Of a stretch of DNA of 23,261 nt, positions 1 to 8,510 are shown in pieces. The stretch is from Ephemerocybe angulata. Lineage: Eukaryota > Basidiomycota > Agaricomycetes > Agaricales > Psathyrellaceae. The DNA is taken from the NCBI GenBank assembly GCA_013368325.1, contig JAACJK010000027.1:1-23261 (forward strand). Reading direction: 5' to 3'. Each line of letters opens with the position of its first letter. The stretch's first letter is position 1. The translations under genes and the position numbers were made by a program. The notes under the pieces are model-generated. The model was not told the origin of the DNA. It did no database searches and saw only the letters and a list, made by a program, of their open reading frames with translations.

Positions 1-521
1 AGGTAATGGAATCCTTCCGAAGCATCAGAGCGCTCGGTACTTGGCTACCGGTTCGGTTTTCGTAGACGGCTCGCAGCAATTCCGCCGCATACTGCGTCGC
101 CACGTCCACGTCCGCCAGATCGGTGGCCCGCTGGATGATGGCGTCCAGCCTCCCGCGATTGCACCGTACACCCTCTCCATGACATGGTCTGGCGCGTCAA
201 GCCTGGCTAACTCTCGCAGATCCGCCAGCATAACCCTGAATGGCTCACCCCCACCCCACGCCTTGACTCCTTCCTTCAAAACTGTGACTGTCTTGATGAT
301 CTCCTGGCACAACCGCTCATGCTTCTAGCACGTTACACATAGAGCTCTTTGAACAGGGAGGAGGGTCTGCACCTTTTTGGTTGCCACAGATATGCCCTTG
401 CTTCACGTTTTAATATGTGTCTCTGGTGCCAACTATCTCCAACACACACCTGTGGTTTGGGTCGAGTGCTGTTGCCGTCCATCGTCGCAAATGTGAAAGA
501 GGGGACAAGGGGAATACCCAT
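1..521 (-). CDS. Partial gene, unknown helical protein (3' end outside window)
   Basis: I do not recognise this protein. A first exon may begin at ATG 521 or 482 and end at 450. A GTGTGTGT donor and an acceptor CTAG at 325 give a 125-nt intron, longer than its neighbours. The second exon (from 324 downward) opens KHERLCQEIIKTVTVLKEG and continues as a leucine- and alanine-rich, probably all-helical segment. Near 149-154 the reading frame must shift by one base (one base missing beside a CC/CCC run) to continue into the equally protein-like LDAIIQRATDLADVDVATQY. The gene then runs off the left edge with no stop. It is divergent from gene A across about 500 bp. Codon use and the paired helical stretches support coding. 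The 5' exon is uncertain. Confidence 0.5.
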
Positions 522-1019
522 GCCTGTTTTCTTTTATAGATGTAGGTCAGCTCAAGTGCCTTCCCTGTCATTATTCAAGCGCCTTCCCTGTCATCGCTCG
601 AGCTTCCTGGTCCTGAATACTAGATTAGCGCCTGACCGACAGCCATCAACTTACATAAGCAATTCTCTGATGGCTTTGATCTCGGACATTGCCGGCCCCC
701 TGTCTTGCAAAGGTAACGATGTACAACTGGAAGGCCGTCGCCGTTACTGTACTTGTATTCTTCCATGCTCTGTAATGTTACGCCTATGTGTCCCGCCAGC
801 GGGACACAGTTTTATTACCATGTCAGTGGAGGGTTGGCAAGTCTTGGTTATATATTCTCGACGCATTGCGTGCTGGCGCGGGCCAGAAAACGGCATTGTG
901 GACTTCTTGGAGATATCCGACTGCTTGGCTTCTTGCCCGAAGCCTCCATATGAAAATCGATCCAAGAACCCAGGAGTCCCACCCTTAATAAAGTAAAGTG
1001 GAGAACACACCCACCAGCC
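522..1019. promoter_or_regulatory. Divergent intergenic region between left-edge gene and gene A
   Basis: About 500 bp separate the two divergent 5' ends. A + strand frame is open across 349-996, but it lacks family-like motifs and I regard it as chance. The stretch holds a 22-bp perfect inverted repeat (787-808), a TATA-like GGTTATATAT (846-855) about 40 bp to its right, and a second AT-rich CTTAATAAAG at about 984-993 close to the gene A start. I see no other gene here. Confidence 0.5.
787..808. promoter_or_regulatory. Perfect palindrome, candidate regulator binding site (copy 1)
   Basis: The sequence has 10-nt arms, TGTGTCCCGC and GCGGGACACA, around a CA spacer. The inner 18 bp, TGTCCCGCCAGCGGGACA, recurs exactly at 22710-22727. 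Both copies are followed at 28-43 bp by GGTTATATA, which suggests a promoter-bound dimeric factor. The function is inferred from the repeat and its position. Confidence 0.55.
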
Positions 1020-2357
1020 ATGCTCTCCCTAGTCGTCCAAAAGCTCCCCGAGATCCAGTGGATTTCGGACAACCCTTGCTCTGTCCCAGCCCGTGGGTGT
1101 AACAGGCGGCCTTCGTGACCATCTGCTGACTTTTATCTAGTTCCCCAGAGGGAGAACATTCTTGCGTGCCTTTTGCAAGACGAGCGTGGGCTTTCAATCT
1201 ACTGCGCTGAGGTTCTGGTATGTGTATCGTGCGTCGTACTATACCCTGCTGATGCATTATAGCTTCCCTCCAAATTGCTGGTGGCGGTCACAGCAATAGT
1301 CTCAGCAGCACTTGCAAGACCTCGAGGCGAAATTGGATCCATCTTTATGTCCGCACAGCACCCGCACCGCCTTTTTATTACAGGAAAATCCTCGGAGCAT
1401 GTCAGTGCTCTGTTTCAGTGGAAACTGCATGTCTATCTGCATGGTCCCTCCAACCTGAAAGGAGCCCTTCATGAAAGACGAAACTACAGCCGGCTTGGGG
1501 CCGGGACAATGGGTGGACGTGTTCTACTCACAAACAGGACGCCTGGGACAGAAGAAGGTCGTGAGATCAGTGGGGTTTGTTGTTCGACAATTGAGTGTAT
1601 CCTGGAGGTACCGTACCCTCTACGTGGTCCCTGTGTTTCATGGTTTTCCCGCCGGAACCCAGCCACTCCAGAGCTCGTTGCCTCTCTACCGTTTCACTCA
1701 CCCCCTTTCCTACCCTACCGGCTGACTGCCCACCCCCCTGGAGGTGCAGGTGCTTTTGCCAGTCAAACACCCCATGGGTGTCGGTCCTTCTATCACCAGA
1801 TAGAGCTAATCTCAGTCAACATCAAGCAGATTACGGTCTCTCAGACTGGGCCAAGCCCTGCCCAGCTTGAGCTCTTCTCCTCTTCTCTTCCCAATTTCAC
1901 GAGCCACGAAGCGCACAAAGCACTATCCGTCTACTCCGACCCCAGCCCAGCCAGCACCTGGGCCAAGCTCATCGCAGGTCCCTGGGCAGGACATGTTGTC
2001 CGACTCGGAGCAGACGCCAATGCTCAAACCTGCCCAGCTGGGAGTGTTCTGGCTATCCAGCAAGCTCACAACATACACCGTGGACATTATGAGAGGAATA
2101 TTGTGGTTTCCCGCGCCTTCCTGCGCCACCGGCCTGTAGAAGGCGATCGGGTCAGTTACCACCATGGTGGGAAGCTTTGCACGGGCTGGATTACCATGCT
2201 CAGTATTAGTGGCAGGTTTGAAGTCACATCCGAAACCATGGTGAGTCTATCCTCCTCATTTTGCAGCAAAATACCCACGCAATTATAGAGCGACAAATTT
2301 TATCTGCGGGAGGAGGAGCTTGAACTGTCTCCCACCATACTATACGAGACGCCTTGA
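1020..2357 (+). CDS. Gene A: Spt5-like (NGN/KOW-type) family protein, paralogue of B and C
   Basis: Proposed exons are 1020-1092, 1141-1217, 1263-2240 and 2289-2357. All three introns are GT-AG (48, 45 and 48 nt) and keep the frame. Exon 2 carries QRENI and IYCAE, with an intron right after it as in gene C. Exon 3 carries an HPHRLFITGKS segment, then ERRNYSRLG leading to GPGQWVDVFYS, a segment KLIAGPWAGHVVRLG that resembles a KOW motif (known from Spt5 and NusG), and a C-terminal GDRV...GWI strand pattern. Exon 4 ends ILYETP. Exon 3 is open throughout in one frame, but 1500 to about 1650 aligns with the paralogues only in the +1 frame, after an extra G in the GGGG run at 1497-1500. A compensating shift must follow. 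It may therefore be damaged. The Spt5-like assignment is tentative. Membership in the A/B/C family is firmer. Confidence 0.55.
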
Positions 2358-2362
2358 AATAT

Positions 2363-3508
2363 TCATGTGGACATGACACCATATAGGGAATCAGCGAAAT
2401 CAATGTCTTCTGGGCGTAAGCGGAGCTGCTGTGTCTGCAAAAAAGGCATGTAAGCAGCGCACATTGGACGGAGCTCTAGCAAGCGCTCACCGTTTCCTCT
2501 CGTGAAACAAGCACATTCCCGTACACATCATAGCCAACAACCCACCCCCGCTCTCTGCTCTCAGACAGCACCACCCTGTCCATGTACATTGGGCACCATT
2601 GTACATGGTTCACTGGCACGTCCACCTCCACAAATTTTCCACTGTTCTCCTCTGCGATTTCGACTAGAACACGACCTGGTAGGCCTGACCTACGATGGTA
2701 TCCGACGTGCCCAACAAACTGCCTTCCAGCAGCTTTATCTTTCGCATCACACCGTCGCTGGGTGCCTCGAATTGCTCCAGGTTTAGCTGTGCCTGTGCGA
2801 GGATAACATGGTCCTCCAGGGCCTCGAGCAGCCGATCGCGGTCACTCGTGCTGATGGCCACTGCGCCACGGAAGGCCTGCTTGATGTTTATAACAGTGGG
2901 CTGTACGACTCCCCCTTCCTCTACAACAAGCACTGCAACCGTCTTCTGTTCGTCGAGCCCACGAGTTACAACTCCGGGGATGGGGACGATACCTTCCCTT
3001 CTCATCTGGAGGACATGAATCCAGCTCCCAACCGACACGCGTGTAGTTGAGGTCTTCGTTCAGGCGGAGAGACTGGTCAATTCGGTACATGTTTGTCGAG
3101 TTTGTTCCCAAAAGTCGGGCTGCCTTTTTCTTGTTTGATGTTGCTATAAATAGGCCGTTCGGATGCCGGGGTGAAGCCAAGACCGAGAAGAAGCAGCTGT
3201 ACGTGCTGGGCTTCTTTAGGGCCTGTGATTCGAGCTCGAGCAAGAACTTGGAGGATGTTGGACAAAACTTGACGTCATCAGCAGGACACTCGTACCCCAG
3301 CTGCCCATTCTCACCCAGCCCTCGGCATAGTAGGTTTCTACATCTGCATCCGCTTCTCCTGGAAATTGTAGACGCAGATTTTCTCTACTAGCCGCGCCAG
3401 AATCCATCCAAGGTAAAGGGTTGCTGGAGGCCTGCCTTATTTCAGCACATGCGTTCGAGCTAGGGGCAGGGAGACTCACCCATCTTCGCCTATCTTGCGA
3501 TCTATCAT
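2363..3508 (-). CDS. Gene B: Spt5-like (NGN/KOW-type) family protein, paralogue of A and C, frameshifted
   Basis: Proposed exons on the minus strand are 3480-3508, 3315-3435, 2491-3267 and 2363-2434, with introns of 44, 47 and 56 nt that are all GT-AG. The protein would begin MIDRKIGEDG. It contains SRENLRLQF, YYAEGW followed by an intron, SPRHPNGLFIAT, NEDLNY, GSWIHVLQ, a KOW-like FVGHVGYHRRSG and a C-terminal MDRVV...RGWVV segment that parallels gene C. Two single-base shifts interrupt exon 3: one extra base near 3027-3033 (AA/CCC run) and one missing base near 2721-2723 (GCC). They cancel, so exon length stays a multiple of three. The stop codon faces the gene A stop across 5 bp, so the transcripts should overlap. 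It may be a pseudogene or carry sequence errors. Confidence 0.55.
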
Positions 3509-3936
3509 GGTTGTGGAGTAGAGGCAAGGTAGGCATGTTCTGGGTGTGCAAAGTTTATGGCAAATCTCAAGATCAGGCACCTCTTTTGGCCAGAAAAGGT
3601 TGGGGCCATATTCAGTAGCTATATCTCCCAAAGCATTTGGGTGGTCTCAGGAAGCCGTTCAATTTCACGTCGTGTCCTGGGTATATATATATATATATTG
3701 CAACTGGATATCGCCCATGCCCAGGACGAAAATGCCCCAGTCATGGATATCCGTGTGAATATTGGTGTGTGTCCACATACAACCTCTGTAGGCATACTGA
3801 ACAGTTCTAGATGACGTCTGTGCCAGCTGGATTGTCGACCTGCAGTGGTGAAAAAGATACTGGTGTTTGCCTCTCTATGCTGTAAATTTACCCACTCAAA
3901 TTTCTGCAGGGCACCATTGCTGAAGAGTGCTCGACG
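3509..3936. promoter_or_regulatory. Divergent intergenic region with (TA)n tract
   Basis: This spacer lies between the start of gene B and the next + strand gene. Short open frames here show no family motifs. The main feature is the TA tract at 3682-3698. A weak splice-like GTGTTTGCC...TTTCTGCAG lies at about 3862-3910, so a short upstream exon of the next gene is possible, but I could not join one in frame. Confidence 0.4.
3682..3698. repeat. (TA)8 microsatellite, probable shared TATA region
   Basis: A 17-nt alternating TA tract lies between divergent genes, about 175 bp from the gene B start. A very similar tract lies in the other divergent spacer at 7667-7686. It could supply TATA elements in both directions. 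Confidence 0.6.
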
Positions 3937-4442
3937 ATGGCATCCCTGAAATGGGAGAGGCTGTGGGGTATATCCTCGGACATGTCACGAAATGGGTATG
4001 TAATAGCTCAATTTGGAAGCCTCCCAGCTCAGACGCTGTTCCAGGTCATAGAGAAGCACCCAGAAGCCCTGTCTGACTGCGAAACGCACAAGAAGATTGT
4101 TTCTCTTTTAGTGGGCCACCATCACCGAGAGAAATTCTTGGAGGACCAAGGCCCCGAGCCTGCCCCGGTTACGTCGGACGCGCGGTGTCCTGATGAGCTC
4201 GAATACCCCGAGTTTCAGGCGCCTGTTCTCGACTTTTTGCAGTCGGTGGATGACAAGCTTGAGCATTGGGTTGGAGTCTTGAGCGACTGCGGCGTTAGAG
4301 GGGAGGACGACCTCGCCAGGGTCAACGGCTCCCAGAGCACGCCATATCCAGGCTGCTGGACAAGTGCCTGGCAAAGTCGGACGGGAAAGCAACAGAACTA
4401 GAAGCAGAACTCATCCTCCTTGCCCTAATGGAGACCAAATGA
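3937..4442 (+). CDS. Small helical protein of unknown function, one apparent frameshift
   Basis: I do not recognise the family. The frame opens at ATG 3937 (MASLKWERLWGISSDMSRNG) and gives about 130 residues rich in helix-forming residues, including LFQVIEKHPEALSDCETHKK and VLDFLQSVDDKLEHW. At 4331-4333 (a CCC run) the good reading moves by one base, as if one C were missing. It then continues EHAISRLLDKCLAKSDGK and ends ALMETK with TGA at 4440-4442. Without the shift the frame runs to a stop at 4401 with poorer sequence. The acceptor-like TTTCTGCAG just upstream means a 5' exon may be missing from this model. Same strand as gene C, 347 bp ahead of it. Confidence 0.5.
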
Positions 4443-4789
4443 TGTTAATATAAATTCTTTGACATGCCCTGCTGGTCTCCGACTTCCCGGTTTTTACGTG
4501 GCGCAGGCTTCCGTTGGAAGAGTGCACATCGAGATGAGAAGAGGGAAGATGTTCTCCCAGATCCGGTCTGCGCAGCCTGCTCTAATTCCACTGTCAGTAT
4601 CCTCGGCGCCTACCCCGTCTGCAAGTCTGCGATATTCTTTGGCACGTTTATGTACAAGATGCTATGCGTAGATCTCGCTAATGACGTTATTTTGTAGATG
4701 CTATTCCCGCCGTCACACAGACGGGCTCGTACGCACAACGCAGCGTGCTATATACCAGCCCACCTCTGGCACCCACCTCAGGGATCGCA
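4443..4789 (+). promoter_or_regulatory. Promoter region of gene C with TATA box
   Basis: This 347-bp spacer has TATATA at 4749-4754, 36 bp before the gene C ATG. Two short open frames (4459-4671 and 4464-4697) lack any recognisable motif, and I do not call them genes. Confidence 0.45.
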
Positions 4790-5892
4790 ATGCGTGAATG
4801 GCTGTTTGATCCAAAGGCAGTGAGTGGTCCGTGTAATCAGGTTGTGGCTTGGGCTAATGCAGTCACAGACTAGGGCCGAAATCCAGGCGATATGCGACGC
4901 AACACCCGCACACGAGAACTTGAGGGTGGTCATGTCCACCGGCCTCGGAACGTGTTGCTTGGTCTATGCAGAGACTGGCGTGCGTGCTTAGGGTCTGCCC
5001 GATTCCATGATTCTGACATTGAGGTAGTCTGATATCGTCAGCGTTCTGACGCGTGCAACTGCTCGTCCACAAGACTGTGCAGATGTGGCGTCCATACTCG
5101 TGTCCCGCCGCCACCCCACTGGCCTCTTTTTCACGGCGCAGAGCTGCCTGAGTGTTGCCCGAATTGTTGGACAGCATCCTTCGAAATGCCCCTCGATGAA
5201 TTTGGAACTGCTTCCTCTGCTGGACGAAGTGCTCAATTATCCACAGGTACAACTGGGTTGCTGGGTGTGCACACCGTCATCGCCGCCGCCTGGCATTCGG
5301 GGCTTTGTAACGGGCACGACTGATGTTCAGGAACAGGTCGAAGTTACGGGAGTTGTACTAGGAACGGGGACCATCCAGAAGGTTTGGGTGGACGTCAAAT
5401 CCGTTCGTCGATGGCGATCGCAGCCAATGGACGAGGAGATGGAGATGTTCATCACCTATTTTCGCTACAAGGGGTCCAATATTGCATGGGTCCAAGCCCA
5501 AAGCAATTTGCACCACTTTACACGGCGCTCATTCGTTGAAGGAGGCAGGGTGAAAATCGTAGATGGCCCTTTGATGGGCCATGTCATGACAGTGCTTCAG
5601 ATCCTCCCTCAGGGCCCATACCCGGAACGATTGACGGAAAAAGTGCGGTGGGAATTCCGGTGCACTATCTTCAAGCGTCCCCCCAGGCTATGGACCGTGT
5701 GGTATTTTCAGTAGATGGCGAGGAGATGCGCGGATGGATGGTGAAAAGGGATGAATACAGCAACCTTGTAGTGTATGGAGAGGACACTGTGAGTATACTA
5801 CCGCTGTGTGGTTTACAGTCCTCGACTGACCCGTCAACCAGGGAGACTATATGCACCTGAACCCATTGCGGGTGCGGTTTTGCAGGAGGTAG
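4790..5892 (+). CDS. Gene C: Spt5-like (NGN/KOW-type) family protein, paralogue of A and B
   Basis: Proposed exons are 4790-4819, 4863-4979, 5028-5788 and 5842-5892, with GT-AG introns of 43, 48 and 53 nt. The protein starts MREWLFDPKA. It contains AHENLRVVMS, LVYAETG followed by an intron (the same place as in A and B), RRHPTGLFFTAQS, DEVLNYPQVQLGCWV and a clear KOW-like stretch VEGGRVKIVDGPLMGHV. It ends with MDRVVFSVDGEEMRGWMV and LRVRFCRR. One base appears to be missing in the A5 run at 5638-5642, because the frame must shift there to reach GIPVHYLQASPQAMDR. KOW domains bind nucleic acid or RNA polymerase partners in Spt5. A similar role is inference here. Its stop faces the next gene's stop across 43 bp. 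Confidence 0.6.
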
Positions 5893-5935
5893 TCCAAACT
5901 TTCTCGCATTTGGAACAATATGTCTACGTCTAATT

Positions 5936-7486
5936 CTAGTTGCTCTCGTCCTCCTCATATTCTTCATCCTCTCCGTCCTCCTCGTCCTCTTTTTCCTCTT
6001 CCTGGTCTTCGTCGTCCTCGTCATTGTCAGTCCCGTTCTCAACTTCGCCGTCGTCTTCGACCGCCAAGTGTTCCAGGTCAGGTCTGCTATCAAGCACGTC
6101 TTTTACCCATTTGGCTGTCTCTTTTCCGCACGCGTGCTTGCAGAGCCGATAGATCAGACGGATGCACTTCTCGTCCGAAGTCTCCACCCAAGCCCTGACC
6201 GCGCCAGCGGTGTCTTCTGCGTCGCTAACTGTGTCGTATTTCTCCCTAAGCTTGTCGAGGTAACCGCTCTGCTCCACCAAGGTGTGCTGGTGTTTTGTTA
6301 CGTGCCTGATCAAGGAGGCAGTCGCGGTGGTACTCATGGGCCCGCCTCCAGTGTTGTGTGGATGGAAAAGGCGTGGCAGAAGTGCGACAGCTCCAAACTA
6401 GTCATACTGTCAACACGAGAATGGGAGTATGCGCGGGTCTTGCACTCACCTTCTTCCACAGACGGAGGAGGGCGTTGCGCTGGCTGACAGCTTTCCTCTG
6501 AGACTTTACAAAGGGCGTCATACGTCGTCCAATGGCCCGCGTCGGGTTCGTGTAGCGGCGCTTGTTCAGTTCAATGAACTTGCTGTGTGTGGTGTGAAAT
6601 AGATCCCGATGGAACTTGTTCTTCCATCCGCGTTCACCCCGGTTGCGACTATTCCACAGTATGGCAAACCGAATGCCCGCGACGGCTCCCACAATACTGT
6701 TGATCCATGAGCTCAGATCATTGCGTGAGTCGCTGCGGTAGAGCGCCTTAGGGAGGCTCGTGAGTGCTATCCGTAGGGAAGAGATGGTCACTTACTTCGC
6801 CCAGCGCCGCCATCTTGTCACCCGAGGGTCCCTGGCCCAGGTCTATTGCCCGATATTCTTCTGCCATCTCAGCCCAGAGCGACTCGGTAACACCAAGTTC
6901 GGCCAGGGTCACCGCGATAGTCCTGGCTCTGTTCAGTCTGGGAAGTCGAAATAGGGTCTGAAATGCTCTTTTGACTTCGTCTTTGGCGGCTCGGCTGTTG
7001 CGCAGGCTCGTCACATCAAGCAGGGTCTCCTCAAGGCCGATGGGGGCATCTTCGATGGCCCTGATCATGCCCAGGAGCCTTTCCTTGGTCTGGCTGGGTG
7101 AGCGGAGGCGCGCCTGATGGCTACTAGGAGAGGCTCACATCCTCGGGTTTCTTTTCTTGGGCGCCTTCTCGGCAGCAGCGCCTGGGCAATTTCACTCGGT
7201 GTTGGATACTAGTACGGGCAACCCACTCACTGGCTACCGGCTGAGAGCTCTCAGGAGCGGATGTCTGAGAAGTTGGCTGCTGGCTGCCCTGCGTCGATGG
7301 GAGAGCGTCGTACTGCACACACAACCGATCGACTACCCGCATGGCCTTTTCAATCTCTTGTTTCGTTTTTTTCAGCAACCTCTGGTCCGGAGGGGCGTCT
7401 TCATCGAATTCGGTCTCCAGATTTCGGGACAGCTTTTTCAAGGTTTTCGCGGCCTCGAGGGTTGCTTTAGACATGGCGGTAGACAT
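5936..7486 (-). CDS. Unknown 451-residue helical protein with acidic C-terminal tail
   Basis: I do not recognise this protein. Five exons on the minus strand (7227-7486, 7139-7181, 6796-7089, 6450-6746, 5936-6397) join through GT-AG introns of 45-52 nt and give exactly 452 codons. It starts MSTAMSKATLEAAKTLKKLS. A Ser/Thr/Gln-rich linker follows, then a long helical core with ERLLGMIRAIEDAPIGLEET and a basic stretch NKRRYTNPTRAIGRR. The C-terminus is almost entirely Asp and Glu and ends YEEDESN. Basic core plus acidic tail fits a nuclear protein, but that is inference. The acceptor for exon 3 has two choices and is uncertain. No frame errors were needed, unlike most genes to its left. It is divergent from the zinc-finger gene and convergent with gene C. 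Confidence 0.65.
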
Positions 7487-7666
7487 GAGAGTGCGGCGGG
7501 CTCTGCCCCTGCTCCGTCCTCGGCTGGGGCTTCTATCAACAGGTTCTTTTCGATGACAGCTGTGCAACTTTGAGAAGAGGTGGAGGATCTGCGATGGAAC
7601 TATACTTTTCATCTGGAAGCGGACAACGCGGCGGTGCTGCGCTTCCTTTTCACAGCGACTGCTCTC

Positions 7667-7686
7667 ATATATATATATATATATAT
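7667..7686. repeat. (AT)10 microsatellite in divergent promoter
   Basis: A 20-nt alternating AT tract lies 90 bp before the zinc-finger gene ATG (7777) and about 180 bp before the divergent helical gene ATG (7486). It matches the placement of the TA tract at 3682-3698. Confidence 0.65.
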
Positions 7687-7776
7687 CCCCTCCCTCAGTC
7701 TGTTCCTCCGAGTTCGTACCGAGGTATGGTCTTTCTTTTATTCCCGACATCATGTTGAGAGCTCTGCCCTCTAGCG

Positions 7777-8273
7777 ATGGACTGCGCAGAGACCTCTCCC
7801 CAAGCCACAGCGAACGCAGGCATGGTGACAACTCCTCCAGAGTCTCTTCCTCTCGACGCTCCCGACGCGCCTGGTCCAGCCTCTCCTCAAGAGTCAGAAG
7901 CACAGCTGCCTGCCGACGCGGGACCAAACCGAGATAGTACGCTATATCTTATGTCTTATTGGTATAAACCCTCAGCGACCTCCGCAGACGAACCACTGTG
8001 GATGACCGAAGCCGCCTTGGACTTGTACTTTGACCGATTCAACGGCGACCTTCTGGGATGCAGAGCTTGCGAGTAGGTCTCCCAGCTAGCACCAGAGTCT
8101 CCCCACTGACGTCCGCTCACAGTGCAGAAGATATATATACCGCCTTCAGAACCAACACCCCGAGAAGCGCGATACAGGACCACTTCCAGTCCGCCCACCC
8201 GGATCTCACAGAGCTCATATCCTACTGCACAGACGAGCTGATGGTGGAGCTCAAGAAAATTCTGTTCGAATAA
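7777..8273 (+). CDS. Small CCHH zinc-finger protein
   Basis: Two exons, 7777-8072 and 8123-8273, join through a 50-nt intron with donor GTAGGT and acceptor TCACAG. The protein has 148 residues. The first half is Pro/Ser/Ala-rich and likely disordered. It is followed by LYLMSYWYKPS and a single zinc-finger-like module, CRAC, about 23 residues, then HFQSAH, which has C-x2-C and H-x4-H spacing similar to BED-type fingers. The intron falls inside the finger. The C-terminal helix ends ELMVELKKILFE. A DNA-binding role is plausible from the finger but unproven. The BED label is tentative because the usual aromatic residues of that family are not all seen. Convergent with the dioxygenase-like gene across 237 bp. 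Confidence 0.6.
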
Positions 8274-8510
8274 ACTCATTTAGTTGTCGTGTATTCTCAT
8301 ACTTTTTGGCGAACGGCTTGACTTTTTGAACCTGCATCGTGATAGACGAACTAAGTGAATTAGTGTATACTGAGTGCTACAGGAATAGTCAGTGCTCCTC
8401 GATTGTTTCATCTATGCTCGCAGGTACCTATCTCAGTCACATGGTTATGCGCAATCCGGAATGCATATTGCAGCACTGATAGAGAGGAGGTACAAAATCT
8501 ATATAAATGC
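8274..8510. other. Short convergent intergenic region
   Basis: This 237-bp spacer lies between the 3' ends of the zinc-finger gene and the dioxygenase-like gene. It is AT-richer than its surroundings, and I see no gene in it. Confidence 0.5.

Noticed and set aside
349..996. 215-codon + strand open frame
   Set aside because: It overlaps the 5' part of the left-edge minus-strand gene and a promoter-like palindrome, and shows no domain or splice logic.
1384..1470. Possible intron with a GTCAGT donor in gene A exon 3
   Set aside because: It would keep the downstream frame, but it would remove ERRNYSRLG, which aligns with the NEDLNYTRVG and DEVLNYPQVQLG segments of genes B and C. An extra G at 1497-1500 explains the shift better.
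5920..6198. Ser/Pro-rich + strand frames opposite the acidic tail gene
   Set aside because: They arise from the complement of Asp/Glu codon runs in the 5936-7486 gene.
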